A stretch of DNA of 34,703 nucleotides from Bacillaceae bacterium SAS-127 (GCA_002261155.1 NKXN01000033.1:1-34703), one strand, 5' to 3'. Positions 1-7,034 are shown, counted from the first letter of the stretch. A program made the numbers and translations. Notes: generated from the letters alone by a model not told the origin.

Positions 1-240
1 TTGTACTGTATGAGATAGCTGCGTTTTATAAACGATTTGGCTAATCCCACCTCCAGATAGAGCAATATGATCAATCTCTGTTAACCCTCTTGGATTCTCC
101 GCCTCACGTCCGACAATTCCAATGACATTGACCGTAATCCCTTGTTCAGCCGCTAATGTAGCCATCGCAACTGGATCCTCACCTGAATTCGAACAACCGT
201 CAGTCAGCAATAATATTTGCTTAATTGTACCTGCTTTCAC
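1..240 (-). CDS. yabS: YabS-like von Willebrand A domain protein, 5' part only
   Basis: The first 80 codons are present and the frame stays open to the left edge, so the gene is truncated by the window. It starts with GTG at 240, six bases after a strong AGGAGGGG ribosome site (247-254). The protein opens with a beta strand followed by LLLTDGCSNSGEDP, which resembles the start and metal-binding (MIDAS-like) motif of a von Willebrand factor A domain. A second strand, VNVIGIVG, follows. B. subtilis yabS lies directly downstream of spoIIE and encodes a protein of this type with no settled function. Here it follows the spoIIE stop by 84 bp on the same strand. Identity rests on position plus the VWA start; the biochemical role is unknown. 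Confidence 0.8.
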   Translation of the reverse strand, partial: MKAGTIKQILLLTDGCSNSGEDPVAMATLAAEQGITVNVIGIVGREAENPRGLTEIDHIALSGGGISQIVYKTQLSHTVQ

Positions 241-324
241 GAAAATCCCCTCCTACCTTCTACGAGTTATTAGTATCCTCGCCGGAAAAAAGAGGAAATA
301 TACATTCATGTCCTTCATCTATTT

Positions 325-2820
325 TTAAGATATTTTCTTTTTGTTTTTTGAAAAGCTGATATTCATCGGGATAGACGTCCATTTCGGTAAGTTATGGGCT
401 ACCTTTGTCACAACCACTGTCATATCGTCTTCAATATCCCCCGCCCTTGTTCGAATCACTTCTTCCATTAACAAGTCAGCTACTAGTTGAGGATCATCCG
501 TCTCCAATTCAGCGATCTTGCGTTTCATCCACATATCGTTATTCTCCACATTTTTCGGTCCATCAAATACTCCATCACTCATCATAATAATTAAATCACC
601 TGATTTTAATTGCTCACTCACAACATCCACTTCAAACTCCTGGAGTATGCCGATCGGTAAATTACTCGCTTCGACTTTAATAATTTTATTGCCGCGCTTA
701 ATAAAACTAGGAGTCGAGCCTACCTTCAAAAAATTAGCAGCAGCATCTTGCAAATCAATAATCACTAAATCCAATGTAGAAAAAATTTCGTCTGTCGTTC
801 GCAGCTGCAAAATCGAGTTGACTGATTTGATTGCCAACTTTTCTTCAATTCCTGATTTTAAAATTTGCTGGAGAAGCCGCAATGTTTCATTGCTCTCATA
901 ATGGGCCCTTTCCCCGTTGCCCATCCCATCACTAATTGCCACCGCATATTTCCCAGCACCTAGTTCAATCGTTGAATAGCTATCTCCTGAGACAAAACCT
1001 CCTCCTTTCGCTGCATGAGCCGCACCCGTTTCTATCACAAATGCCTTAGCTGAACGGAAAGTGATCTCACAAACGCCCCCTATTCCTCCTTCACACTCTT
1101 CTTTATGAACAATAATGTTATCTCCTAAAATATCCGACAACATTGGAGCTAACAGTTTTTGACATTCTCCATGCTGGTTGCTTGAATAAGGAACGGTCAT
1201 ATCAATATCGACATTGCTTTTTTGCAAGTTATATATATCAATTTGTTCAACCTCGATGCCAAACGACTCGATCGCTTCAAATATTTGTTCCTCTTGCTGA
1301 TGATGATTTTCTCTTTCTCGCTGAATCTCTTCTGCAAAGTCACTCATCACTTCTGATACTCCTCGAAGCTGTTCCGCAACAAGCTTCCTACTATCATATA
1401 CTTGCTTTTTTAATTTTTGGTTGGCTTGATAGTAAGTCAGCTGCTGGTTAACTGCCTCCTCGACACGTTTCGGGCGGAAACAATGCTTTTCTAAATCTTT
1501 AGCAAGTTTTTGCGAAAGCTTTTCATTGCCTTCATCGAACTCATATAACACATCCGTCATTAATTGATACGTTTGATTAAAATTGGTGGTCCAGCATTGT
1601 TCTTTTTTGAAGCAGGTTTGACATGTTTTCTCTGTCACATAACTTAGAAACATATCTACTTCCCGCTCCTCACACTCATCAAGATTATTTACATTAAAAT
1701 GAGAAAAGCTCTTCGATAAAGCTTGAAACACTTCAGAAAACTGCTCCACTCTGTTAGCGGTCACATCCCTCATTTTCATTAAATATTGCTGTTGTTCCTT
1801 AGAATGCTCCGCAGTACCAGGAATAAGCTTGGCCAACTGATCAGTAACAATCTTTGGGGTTAAAAATAAGAACATAATGGCCACTAATGATTCATACATC
1901 GATGGAGCTAGCGGAATACCATTTTCATTGTACATTCCAGCAAGCAATGTGGCTGTCAACAACCCCATAGACACCCCTAACCTTCGCCATTCCTTCAATA
2001 ACCCTCCCAACAACCCCGCGAAAGCAAGTAAACTCATTTGAAAGAAGCTAGCTACACTAGCGAGACTGAAAATCAAGCCTGTTACTACCCCTACAGTTGA
2101 TCCAACAGCCGCTCCAGAGATCAAAGAGAAAATTAAAACTAAATACCTTGAAAAAATGTGTTCAATAGATAAGCCGTAAAGGGACCAACCGATCGTTCCT
2201 GATGTAATAGAGGCAAGTGTAATAATTAAACTAACGACCTCTTCCATTTTCAAAGACTTTACTCGTTTATTAAGTGCTAAAAACGGGATACTCTGCATAA
2301 AAATAAGTGTCAAAACAAAAGCAAGCGAAGCTTCAATCACACCCATTAATACATCATATCCATTAAGAATGTAACTACTTTGAATATAGGCTAATCCTAA
2401 ATTCACACTTAACACAGTAAACAGAACAAGAAACGGGATAGAGATTGTGTCTTGCTTAGTGAAGTTCTTAAACAGACGATGTACGACTAAAAAGAGCACA
2501 ATCGTCGCAAAGGAGTAACTAATTTGGTCAATTGATAAAGTGAGAGATCCAGCGAGTATGCCGATAAATGCTAGTGGAGCAGATTCTCGCCTCAACATGA
2601 AAACGGATACAAAAAACGGCAGAGCGAATGGGGTTAAATGTGATAGAATCAAGGCACGTCCCAACAGAAAACCGATCAATAAAAAGACAAAGCCTTTTTC
2701 AAGCATCCATTCTTGTAGTTGAAAAATGATTTTTTTCAACCCTTGGAACAGTTCTACTTTTCTCCCTTCTAAATCTACATGACCGACCGGCTCTACTATG
2801 TTTCTTTCCACTCTCTCCAT
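325..2820 (-). CDS. spoIIE: Stage II sporulation protein E, membrane PP2C phosphatase
   Basis: SpoIIE dephosphorylates SpoIIAA-P at the asymmetric septum and so releases SigF in the forespore. It also interacts with FtsZ during polar division. Seen here: about ten hydrophobic segments over roughly residues 40-330, a central region with cysteine pairs (near CQTCFKKEQC), and a C-terminal PP2C domain from about residue 590. That domain carries GDSYS, AISDGMGNG and a late DDMTVVV with the metal-binding aspartates. I start it at ATG 2820 (831 aa; B. subtilis about 827). The GTG at 2829 gives three more residues but lies inside the AGAGGTG ribosome site. The gene has its own promoter (2856-2888) with a Spo0A box upstream, and yabS follows on the same strand. 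All key phosphatase motifs are intact. Confidence 0.97.
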   Translation of the reverse strand: MERVERNIVEPVGHVDLEGRKVELFQGLKKIIFQLQEWMLEKGFVFLLIGFLLGRALILSHLTPFALPFFVSVFMLRRESAPLAFIGILAGSLTLSIDQISYSFATIVLFLVVHRLFKNFTKQDTISIPFLVLFTVLSVNLGLAYIQSSYILNGYDVLMGVIEASLAFVLTLIFMQSIPFLALNKRVKSLKMEEVVSLIITLASITSGTIGWSLYGLSIEHIFSRYLVLIFSLISGAAVGSTVGVVTGLIFSLASVASFFQMSLLAFAGLLGGLLKEWRRLGVSMGLLTATLLAGMYNENGIPLAPSMYESLVAIMFLFLTPKIVTDQLAKLIPGTAEHSKEQQQYLMKMRDVTANRVEQFSEVFQALSKSFSHFNVNNLDECEEREVDMFLSYVTEKTCQTCFKKEQCWTTNFNQTYQLMTDVLYEFDEGNEKLSQKLAKDLEKHCFRPKRVEEAVNQQLTYYQANQKLKKQVYDSRKLVAEQLRGVSEVMSDFAEEIQRERENHHQQEEQIFEAIESFGIEVEQIDIYNLQKSNVDIDMTVPYSSNQHGECQKLLAPMLSDILGDNIIVHKEECEGGIGGVCEITFRSAKAFVIETGAAHAAKGGGFVSGDSYSTIELGAGKYAVAISDGMGNGERAHYESNETLRLLQQILKSGIEEKLAIKSVNSILQLRTTDEIFSTLDLVIIDLQDAAANFLKVGSTPSFIKRGNKIIKVEASNLPIGILQEFEVDVVSEQLKSGDLIIMMSDGVFDGPKNVENNDMWMKRKIAELETDDPQLVADLLMEEVIRTRAGDIEDDMTVVVTKVAHNLPKWTSIPMNISFSKNKKKIS

Positions 2821-2855
2821 AGTTAGCACCTCTATTCGTTTTTCATTTGTTGAAT

Positions 2856-2888
2856 ATTATAAAGAAGGACAAGACAAAACTTTGTCAA
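2856..2888 (-). promoter_or_regulatory. spoIIE promoter, consensus hexamers with 21-bp spacer
   Basis: On the minus strand a perfect -35 TTGACA (2883-2888) and a perfect -10 TATAAT (2856-2861) are separated by 21 bp. The B. subtilis spoIIE promoter is known for the same over-long spacing, which makes SigA polymerase depend on phosphorylated Spo0A. The spacing and hexamers are seen directly; Spo0A dependence is inferred from the family. Confidence 0.85.
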
Positions 2889-2914
2889 AATGAGAGACCT
2901 ATCCAAAAAAAGTG

Positions 2915-2921
2915 TTCGACA
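2915..2921 (-). promoter_or_regulatory. Spo0A box upstream of spoIIE
   Basis: Minus-strand TGTCGAA is an exact match to the Spo0A box (TGNCGAA). It lies 27 bp upstream of the spoIIE -35. A 6/7 match, TGACAAA (2881-2887), overlaps the -35 itself, as expected for activation of a promoter with a misplaced -35. The box also lies upstream of the divergent tRNA promoter. Confidence 0.75.
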
Positions 2922-2940
2922 ATATGCACATCAAAAATGA

Positions 2941-2970
2941 TTGACATTTGATTATGTCGTAAAGTATCAT
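2941..2970 (+). promoter_or_regulatory. SigA-type promoter for the tRNA pair
   Basis: TTGACA (2941-2946), an 18-bp spacer, then TATCAT (2965-2970). It reads into tRNA-Met, which begins at 3002, so transcription would start about 25 bases upstream of the mature 5' end. It is divergent from the spoIIE promoter. Confidence 0.65.
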
Positions 2971-3001
2971 ATTCATTGTGCTTCAAATAAATTATTTTTA
3001 T

Positions 3002-3078
3002 AGCGGCGTAGCTCAGCTGGCTAGAGCGTACGGTTCATACCCGTGAGGTCGTGGGTTCGATCCCCTCCGCCGCTACCA
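3002..3078 (+). tRNA. tRNA-Met (CAT anticodon), elongator type
   Basis: A full cloverleaf can be drawn. The acceptor AGCGGCG pairs perfectly with CGCCGCT, the discriminator is A and CCA is encoded. The anticodon loop TTCATAC gives CAT. A1 pairs with T72 and the anticodon stem lacks the run of three G-C pairs, so this is the elongator rather than the initiator. The T stem GTGGG/CCCTC has a T-T mismatch at positions 50-64. The next tRNA starts 19 bases downstream. Both tRNAs oppose the surrounding protein genes. Confidence 0.95.
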
Positions 3079-3097
3079 AAATAGCAACATCTATAAA

Positions 3098-3169
3098 GGC
3101 CCGTTGGTCAAGCGGTTAAGACACCGCCCTTTCACGGCGGTAACACGGGTTCGAATCCCGTACGGGTCA
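3098..3169 (+). tRNA. tRNA-Glu (TTC anticodon)
   Basis: The cloverleaf is complete: acceptor GGCCCGT pairs with ACGGGTC (one G-T wobble), discriminator A, anticodon loop CTTTCAC giving TTC, and T arm with GGTTCGAATCC. CCA is not encoded (the genome reads TCGG after the discriminator), so it must be added by CCA-adding enzyme, unlike the tRNA-Met upstream. A terminator hairpin follows eight bases later. Confidence 0.96.
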
Positions 3170-3176
3170 TCGGCAC

Positions 3177-3227
3177 AAAAAACCAGATGTTTTTGAATCC
3201 AAGTGGTTCAAACGCATCTGGTTTTTT
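3177..3227 (+). terminator. Terminator of the tRNA-Met/tRNA-Glu unit
   Basis: An outer stem AAAAAACCAGATG / CATCTGGTTTTTT (3177-3189 and 3215-3227) encloses an inner pairing TTTGAA / TTCAAA. The plus-strand 3' side ends in a run of T. Confidence 0.8.
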
Positions 3228-3254
3228 ATTGATATTGATTGTAATCGCAAAAAT

Positions 3255-3305
3255 AAAAAGCTGTTTCAAAAGCTTAAACGTCCGAGCTTTTGAAACAGCT
3301 TTTTT
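3255..3305. terminator. Long perfect inverted repeat, bidirectional terminator for yabR
   Basis: A 20-bp arm at 3255-3274 pairs without mismatch with 3285-3304 across a 10-base loop. The arms end in A/T runs, so either strand makes a hairpin followed by U residues. It is 47 bp beyond the yabR stop on the minus strand and backs up the tRNA terminator on the plus strand. Confidence 0.85.
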
Positions 3306-3351
3306 GTGAATGGAAAAAAATCTATTACATGAAAGTTTGAATAGGCAGCAA

Positions 3352-3798
3352 TTAACCGCGTTTCGCGCCTCTTCCTCCACGCCGTGATTCCGTTTGGCGC
3401 TTCAAAGTTGACAGACGGTCTTCACTATCCTTTAGAAAACGAGCCATTTTCTGTTCAAAATTTTCTTTTGGAGGCGTGTAACTTCCTCTTGGCCCTTTAG
3501 AACGGTAATCATTATTTTTTGGACGAGGGCGATAGGACTGCTGTTGCTGTTGCTGCTGTGGCTGGTCTTTCGCTTTTCGGATGGACAAACCGATCTTTCC
3601 ATCACTCTCTACATTAATAACCTTTACTTCTACTTCATCGCCAACTTTTAAGTGATTGTTAATATCTTTCACATAATTGTCCGCTACTTCACTAATGTGC
3701 ACTAATCCAGTCGTGCCTCCTGGCAGTTCAACAAACGCTCCGAATTTAGTGATGCCTGTCACTTTACCTTGTAACTTGCTGCCTACTTCGATTGACAT
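3352..3798 (-). CDS. yabR: YabR, S1-domain RNA-binding protein
   Basis: The product is 148 aa. Residues 2-75 form an S1 domain (GSKLQGKVTGITKFGAFVEL, HISEVADNYV, VGDEVEVKV, GKIGLSIRKA), which binds single-stranded RNA. A seven-glutamine run (81-87) and a basic tail ending RRGGRGAKRG follow. B. subtilis YabR is about 128 aa, so the tail is somewhat longer here. The family resembles general stress protein 13 and the S1 repeats of PNPase and ribosomal protein S1, suggesting contact with RNA or ribosomes; the precise role is unknown. The start ATG at 3798 is 12 bases from AGGAGG, a long spacing. It has its own promoter (3842-3869) and ends before a strong bidirectional terminator. Confidence 0.9.
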   Translation of the reverse strand: MSIEVGSKLQGKVTGITKFGAFVELPGGTTGLVHISEVADNYVKDINNHLKVGDEVEVKVINVESDGKIGLSIRKAKDQPQQQQQQQSYRPRPKNNDYRSKGPRGSYTPPKENFEQKMARFLKDSEDRLSTLKRQTESRRGGRGAKRG

Positions 3799-3841
3799 AA
3801 AAAAATTTTTCCTCCTTAGAAATGATCGAACTTTACATTAT

Positions 3842-3869
3842 ATTATATTACGTAAAAAAAAGGTGTCAA
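3842..3869 (-). promoter_or_regulatory. SigA-type promoter for yabR, -35 inside the divIC terminator
   Basis: On the minus strand TTGACA (3864-3869), a 16-bp spacer and TATAAT (3842-3847). The spacer contains the eight-T run of the divIC terminator, and the -35 is part of that hairpin. A second TATAAT overlaps at 3837-3842 but its spacing (21 bp) is poor. Confidence 0.65.
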
Positions 3870-3878
3870 TATGACCTC
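3854..3878 (-). terminator. Terminator after divIC
   Basis: On the minus strand AGGTCA / TGA(C)ACCT forms a short bulged hairpin followed by eight T residues, starting just beyond the divIC stop at 3882. It shares bases with the yabR promoter. Confidence 0.6.
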
Positions 3879-3881
3879 TTC

Positions 3882-4280
3882 TTATTCGCCCATCTTTTCG
3901 CCTTTTTCGTCAGCCTCAGGAATATTGAAGATGATCTCTCCATCATCCGATAAAAAGTACTTCTTTCTCGCAAGCTCTGCAATATATTCATCATCATTCA
4001 ATCGTTCGATCTCTTCTTCATATTGCTTTTGTTGCTTTTTCAATTCAACAAGCGATGCTTGAGCTTCTGCTTTTAGTTTCTGCTTCTCTTCCAAATGAGC
4101 AGATTGGGAAATAAGTGTAGACCCAAGCCCCGCAATAATAATGAGTGCTAAAATAGAGAAAACGGCAAGCCTTCTATACAACTTTTTCTTGTGCCTTGCT
4201 ACAAATAGTTCTCTTTTTGCCCAGTTGGAAACAAAAGCGTTTTTCAAAGCGATCACTTTTTGTTTATTTAATCCGCTCAT
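3882..4280 (-). CDS. divIC: Cell-division protein DivIC (FtsB-like)
   Basis: A bitopic divisome protein that partners with FtsL and DivIB at the septum. The product is 132 aa (B. subtilis 125). The N-terminal 36 residues are basic and cytoplasmic; one membrane segment covers about 37-58 (LAVFSILALIIIAGLGSTLI). A coiled coil rich in E, K and Q spans 61-96. The family signature follows: DDEYIAELARKKYFLSDDGEII (residues 96-117). GGAGG lies seven bases before the ATG. It is 16 bp downstream of yabQ and likely shares read-through from upstream promoters. Since division is needed in growth while yabP/yabQ are sporulation genes, an additional promoter is likely, but I could not place one. Confidence 0.95.
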   Translation of the reverse strand: MSGLNKQKVIALKNAFVSNWAKRELFVARHKKKLYRRLAVFSILALIIIAGLGSTLISQSAHLEEKQKLKAEAQASLVELKKQQKQYEEEIERLNDDEYIAELARKKYFLSDDGEIIFNIPEADEKGEKMGE

Positions 4281-4296
4281 TTTTCTTCCTCCCGGC

Positions 4297-4908
4297 CTAT
4301 TTCTTCCAACGTTTTGCTATATTTATTAATTGATTCTTGGTTAATAGAAAAACTCCTGCTATTTTTTTATTTATACCCACTAGTTTGTTTCGAATACGTA
4401 ACGGTAATAGCTTAAAAATAAGATGAATAGGAAAAAATATAACCTTTCCTATAAATAATAATAGGTGAAGACACATTTTGGCAAGGGTCATCAGTCCTTT
4501 TCCAAGCAAACATAGCAATTTAATCATCCATTGGCCAAGGGTGATCACAGGCAAAATGATTAAATAGTAAATCGTATTCCTAATTAACATAAAGACCTTT
4601 GAAAAAAATACGATGATCCACTCTAAAATCTTCAAATAAATGGATTTGAATAATGCCTGATAACCAGCAAAACCACATAACACAGCTAAAAAAACATAGA
4701 CACGGATTTCCCCGTAGTTGATCCTGTATAAACTGTAAAACAATAAGCCAGCATAAAGGCACCAGAAGATCATATCGCTAATAAAGGTCATCCAGCGAGG
4801 GCGAGTGGATCTTTGTAAAAAACGCTGATACGTATCTAGCAACGCACCAAAAATGACTCCCATAACGATCATCGCCACCATCGTTTCAAATTGAATAGTA
4901 AGGTTCAT
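4297..4908 (-). CDS. yabQ: Spore cortex biosynthesis membrane protein YabQ
   Basis: The product is 203 aa (B. subtilis about 211). It begins with a hydrophobic helix (about residues 8-26), has further membrane segments at about 40-62 and 70-90, and an amphipathic, leucine-rich, basic C-terminal half with FPIHLIFKLLPLRIRNKLVGI. In B. subtilis YabQ sits in the membranes around the forespore and is needed for cortex assembly; its molecular activity is unknown. Its ATG overlaps the yabP stop (ATGA, 4905-4908), so the two are translationally coupled and under the SigE-type promoter upstream of yabP. Confidence 0.9.
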   Translation of the reverse strand: MNLTIQFETMVAMIVMGVIFGALLDTYQRFLQRSTRPRWMTFISDMIFWCLYAGLLFYSLYRINYGEIRVYVFLAVLCGFAGYQALFKSIYLKILEWIIVFFSKVFMLIRNTIYYLIILPVITLGQWMIKLLCLLGKGLMTLAKMCLHLLLFIGKVIFFPIHLIFKLLPLRIRNKLVGINKKIAGVFLLTKNQLINIAKRWKK

Positions 4909-5201
4909 TTGAATAACTTACTAAACAAGCCTTTTGATTTTTCGCCCGCTGAATGCGCTGAATACACGAAACTAAAGATCGTTCCTTTAATAGCAACTAT
5001 CCCTTTGTCTACATCTAAATTCTTCATCTGCAAGTTTTGACCCTTAATCGATAGATCGCCCATGACAGTGGTCAACAGAAACTCTTCACTATCAAAGCTT
5101 TCAACCTGCTTCACTCCAGTGATTTCTAATAGTTTTCTCCCTCGCATTACTACATCATGTTCCGCCGTCCCTTTATCATGAAAATCATATGATTGATTCA
5201 T
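4905..5201 (-). CDS. yabP: Sporulation protein YabP
   Basis: The product is 98 aa with EHDVVMRGRKLLEITGVKQV and MKNLDVDKGIVAIKGTI, typical of the YabP/YqfC family, whose members are expressed in the mother cell and linked to spore envelope formation without a known activity. I start it at ATG 5201, which follows a GAGGGGGAG ribosome site by five bases and gives MNQSYDF, like B. subtilis YabP (100 aa). An upstream ATG at 5240 adds 13 basic residues but would sit at or just before the transcription start predicted from the SigE-type promoter at 5243-5272. It overlaps yabQ by four bases. Confidence 0.92.
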   Translation of the reverse strand: MNQSYDFHDKGTAEHDVVMRGRKLLEITGVKQVESFDSEEFLLTTVMGDLSIKGQNLQMKNLDVDKGIVAIKGTIFSFVYSAHSAGEKSKGLFSKLFK

Positions 5202-5242
5202 CCTTCTCCCCCTCATTGTGGAAAGTACAAGCTTTGCCACTA

Positions 5243-5272
5243 AATGTATGCGGGAGAACGCAAAACTATGTA
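5243..5272 (-). promoter_or_regulatory. SigE-type promoter for yabP-yabQ
   Basis: On the minus strand TACATAGT (-35 region, 5265-5272), a 14-bp spacer, and CATACATT (-10 region, 5243-5250). The -10 matches the SigE consensus CATACAAT at 7 of 8 bases and the spacing is right. yabP/yabQ belong to the SigE regulon in B. subtilis. Confidence 0.65.
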
Positions 5273-5288
5273 ATAAAGATACGAAGCT

Positions 5289-5552
5289 TTACTGCTCGTT
5301 TAACCTTTCTTCTTTCAGCAGCTTATACATCCCCGCTGCTTCCTCTTTTTTCGTTGTTTCTTGAAGTTTTTCTACTTGAACGGTGAGCAGACGCTGACCT
5401 AAACGAATCGTCAATTCGTCGCCAAGCTTTACATTAGAGCTTGCTTTTCCCTCGATGCCATTAATCATTATTCTTCCTTGATCCGCTACTTCTTTCGCTA
5501 ACGTTCTTCTTTTAATAATTCGTGATACTTTTAAAAATTTATCCAGTCTCAT
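5289..5552 (-). CDS. rqcP: RqcP (YabO), S4-domain ribosome quality control factor
   Basis: The product is 87 aa, nearly all an S4 RNA-binding domain: MRLDKFLKVSRIIKRRTLAKE at the start, then GRIMINGIEGKASSNVKLGDEL. This is the Hsp15-like family. In B. subtilis RqcP binds 50S subunits carrying stalled peptidyl-tRNA and helps RqcH add C-terminal alanine tails. An AAGGAG site lies eight bases before ATG 5552. It follows yabN by 18 bp in the same direction, and pth (spoVC), another factor acting on peptidyl-tRNA, lies farther upstream. Confidence 0.93.
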   Translation of the reverse strand: MRLDKFLKVSRIIKRRTLAKEVADQGRIMINGIEGKASSNVKLGDELTIRLGQRLLTVQVEKLQETTKKEEAAGMYKLLKEERLNEQ

Positions 5553-5570
5553 GATCTTTTCTCCTTTTCC

Positions 5571-7034
5571 TTATAAGCCAAGCTGTTTCGCCTCATTCCA
5601 AAAGGCGTCTAATTCTTCCAATGTATGTTCATTAAATGCTTGTTTACTCTCTTTTACCCGTTTTTCCACGTGAGTAAAACGACGATAAAATTTTTCATTG
5701 ACAGCAATTAACGCTTCTTCTGGGTGAATCGCATAAAAGCGAGATACATTGACAAGAGTAAACAATAAATCACCAAACTCTTCAAGCAATCGACCTTTGT
5801 CGCCACTCTTCACTTCATCAAGAAACTCTTTCCACTCTTCCTCTACTTTATCGAGTGCTCCTTGAGCATCCTCCCAATCAAACCCTACTTTTGCTGCTTT
5901 CTTCTGTAATTCATAGGCACGAAGCAACGCCGGTAACCCTTTCGCTACTTCATCAAGCAGAGCAGTCTCCTTTGTCCCTTTTTCCTGCTGTTTAATCTCC
6001 TGCCAAGTCGCAACGACTTGTTCAGCACCTTCCACCACTTTTTCTCCAAATACATGAGGGTGACGGCGAATCATTTTTTGAGCGAGAGTTTCAATGACAT
6101 CTTCAATCGAAAACATTCCTTCATCTTCGCCAATTTGAGCATGAAGTAATACTTGTAAAAGGACATCTCCAAGTTCTTCAATGATATGATCATCATCTTG
6201 GCGGTCGATCGCCTCAAGAAGTTCATACGCTTCTTCGATTAAATATTTTTTCAACGACTCATGCGTCTGCTCTCGATCCCACGGACAACCATCTGGTGCA
6301 CGAAGCTTGGCGATAATTTGTCGCAATACGGCAAACTCTCGGTACGTTTGCTCTGCTTCTTTCACTGGCGGAACGTACAGGGAAGTTAAATTATTTAGCT
6401 CTACTTGCCGATCTAATTCGTATAACGGAACTTTCTTGACGACTTGTTCTGAGCTACCTGCTGCTGTCACGATATACACTTCATATTCATCCGCGTACTT
6501 TTCCATCAAAGTCAACTTCACTTCAGAGGCAACAAAAGCATCATATACTTGAGCAATGACCACATGCTGAAAAATATTAATATCATCCCTATGTAAAGCT
6601 GTCCCATCTAAAAATTGAAAACCATCGATCGGGTCTGCTTCAATGGACGCGAATAAAGCGTCAAGAAAACTTTGTCCACCTGCAATAGAGATATCCCACT
6701 CCGGTGATTTCCCTTTTTCTAACAACAATTGCACCGTTTTTTCTGCGACGATTGGGTGACCGGGAACGGCATATACCACGTCCTCTTCCTTTGTTGCCGC
6801 CAAAGTCAACTCAGCTACAATTTCTTCATACACCGCTTCAAATTGATCATGCTTTTCGTACACATGATCAAAGCTTTCAAATGTTACGCCCTCTGCTTGA
6901 AGCTCAGCAATCACTGGGTGAGCGATCGTTCGTGCATACACTTTGTTCGTTCGCTTTAATAATTTGTATACACCAAGCGGCAATTGATCAAGCTCACCTG
7001 CTCCAAGACCGACAATCGTAATCGAATACGTCAT
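5571..7034 (-). CDS. yabN: YabN, tetrapyrrole methylase-like / MazG fusion
   Basis: A two-domain protein, 487 aa here (B. subtilis 489). The N-terminal 220 residues form a tetrapyrrole (precorrin) methylase-type domain: SITIVGLGAGELDQLPLG and VVYAVPGHPIVAEKTV. The C-terminal half holds two MazG-type NTP pyrophosphohydrolase modules. The first has EEAYE (267-271) and EELGD (286-290) after APDGCPWD. The second has EEEWKEF (398-404) and EEFGD (418-422). MazG enzymes hydrolyse nucleoside triphosphates to monophosphates; the methylase-like domain has no proven substrate in bacilli. I chose ATG 7034 (MTYSITIVGLG); a GTG at 7043 adds three residues and cannot be excluded. yabM ends 23 bp upstream. 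Confidence 0.93.
   Translation of the reverse strand: MTYSITIVGLGAGELDQLPLGVYKLLKRTNKVYARTIAHPVIAELQAEGVTFESFDHVYEKHDQFEAVYEEIVAELTLAATKEEDVVYAVPGHPIVAEKTVQLLLEKGKSPEWDISIAGGQSFLDALFASIEADPIDGFQFLDGTALHRDDINIFQHVVIAQVYDAFVASEVKLTLMEKYADEYEVYIVTAAGSSEQVVKKVPLYELDRQVELNNLTSLYVPPVKEAEQTYREFAVLRQIIAKLRAPDGCPWDREQTHESLKKYLIEEAYELLEAIDRQDDDHIIEELGDVLLQVLLHAQIGEDEGMFSIEDVIETLAQKMIRRHPHVFGEKVVEGAEQVVATWQEIKQQEKGTKETALLDEVAKGLPALLRAYELQKKAAKVGFDWEDAQGALDKVEEEWKEFLDEVKSGDKGRLLEEFGDLLFTLVNVSRFYAIHPEEALIAVNEKFYRRFTHVEKRVKESKQAFNEHTLEELDAFWNEAKQLGL

Noticed and set aside
122-901. Plus-strand frames of 60-127 codons across the yabS start and the spoIIE 3' half
   Set aside because: They are antisense to well-supported yabS and spoIIE codons and lack ribosome sites or recognisable domains.
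3132-3380. 82-aa minus-strand frame antisense to tRNA-Glu and overlapping yabR
   Set aside because: It spans two terminators and antisense tRNA sequence and has no family features.
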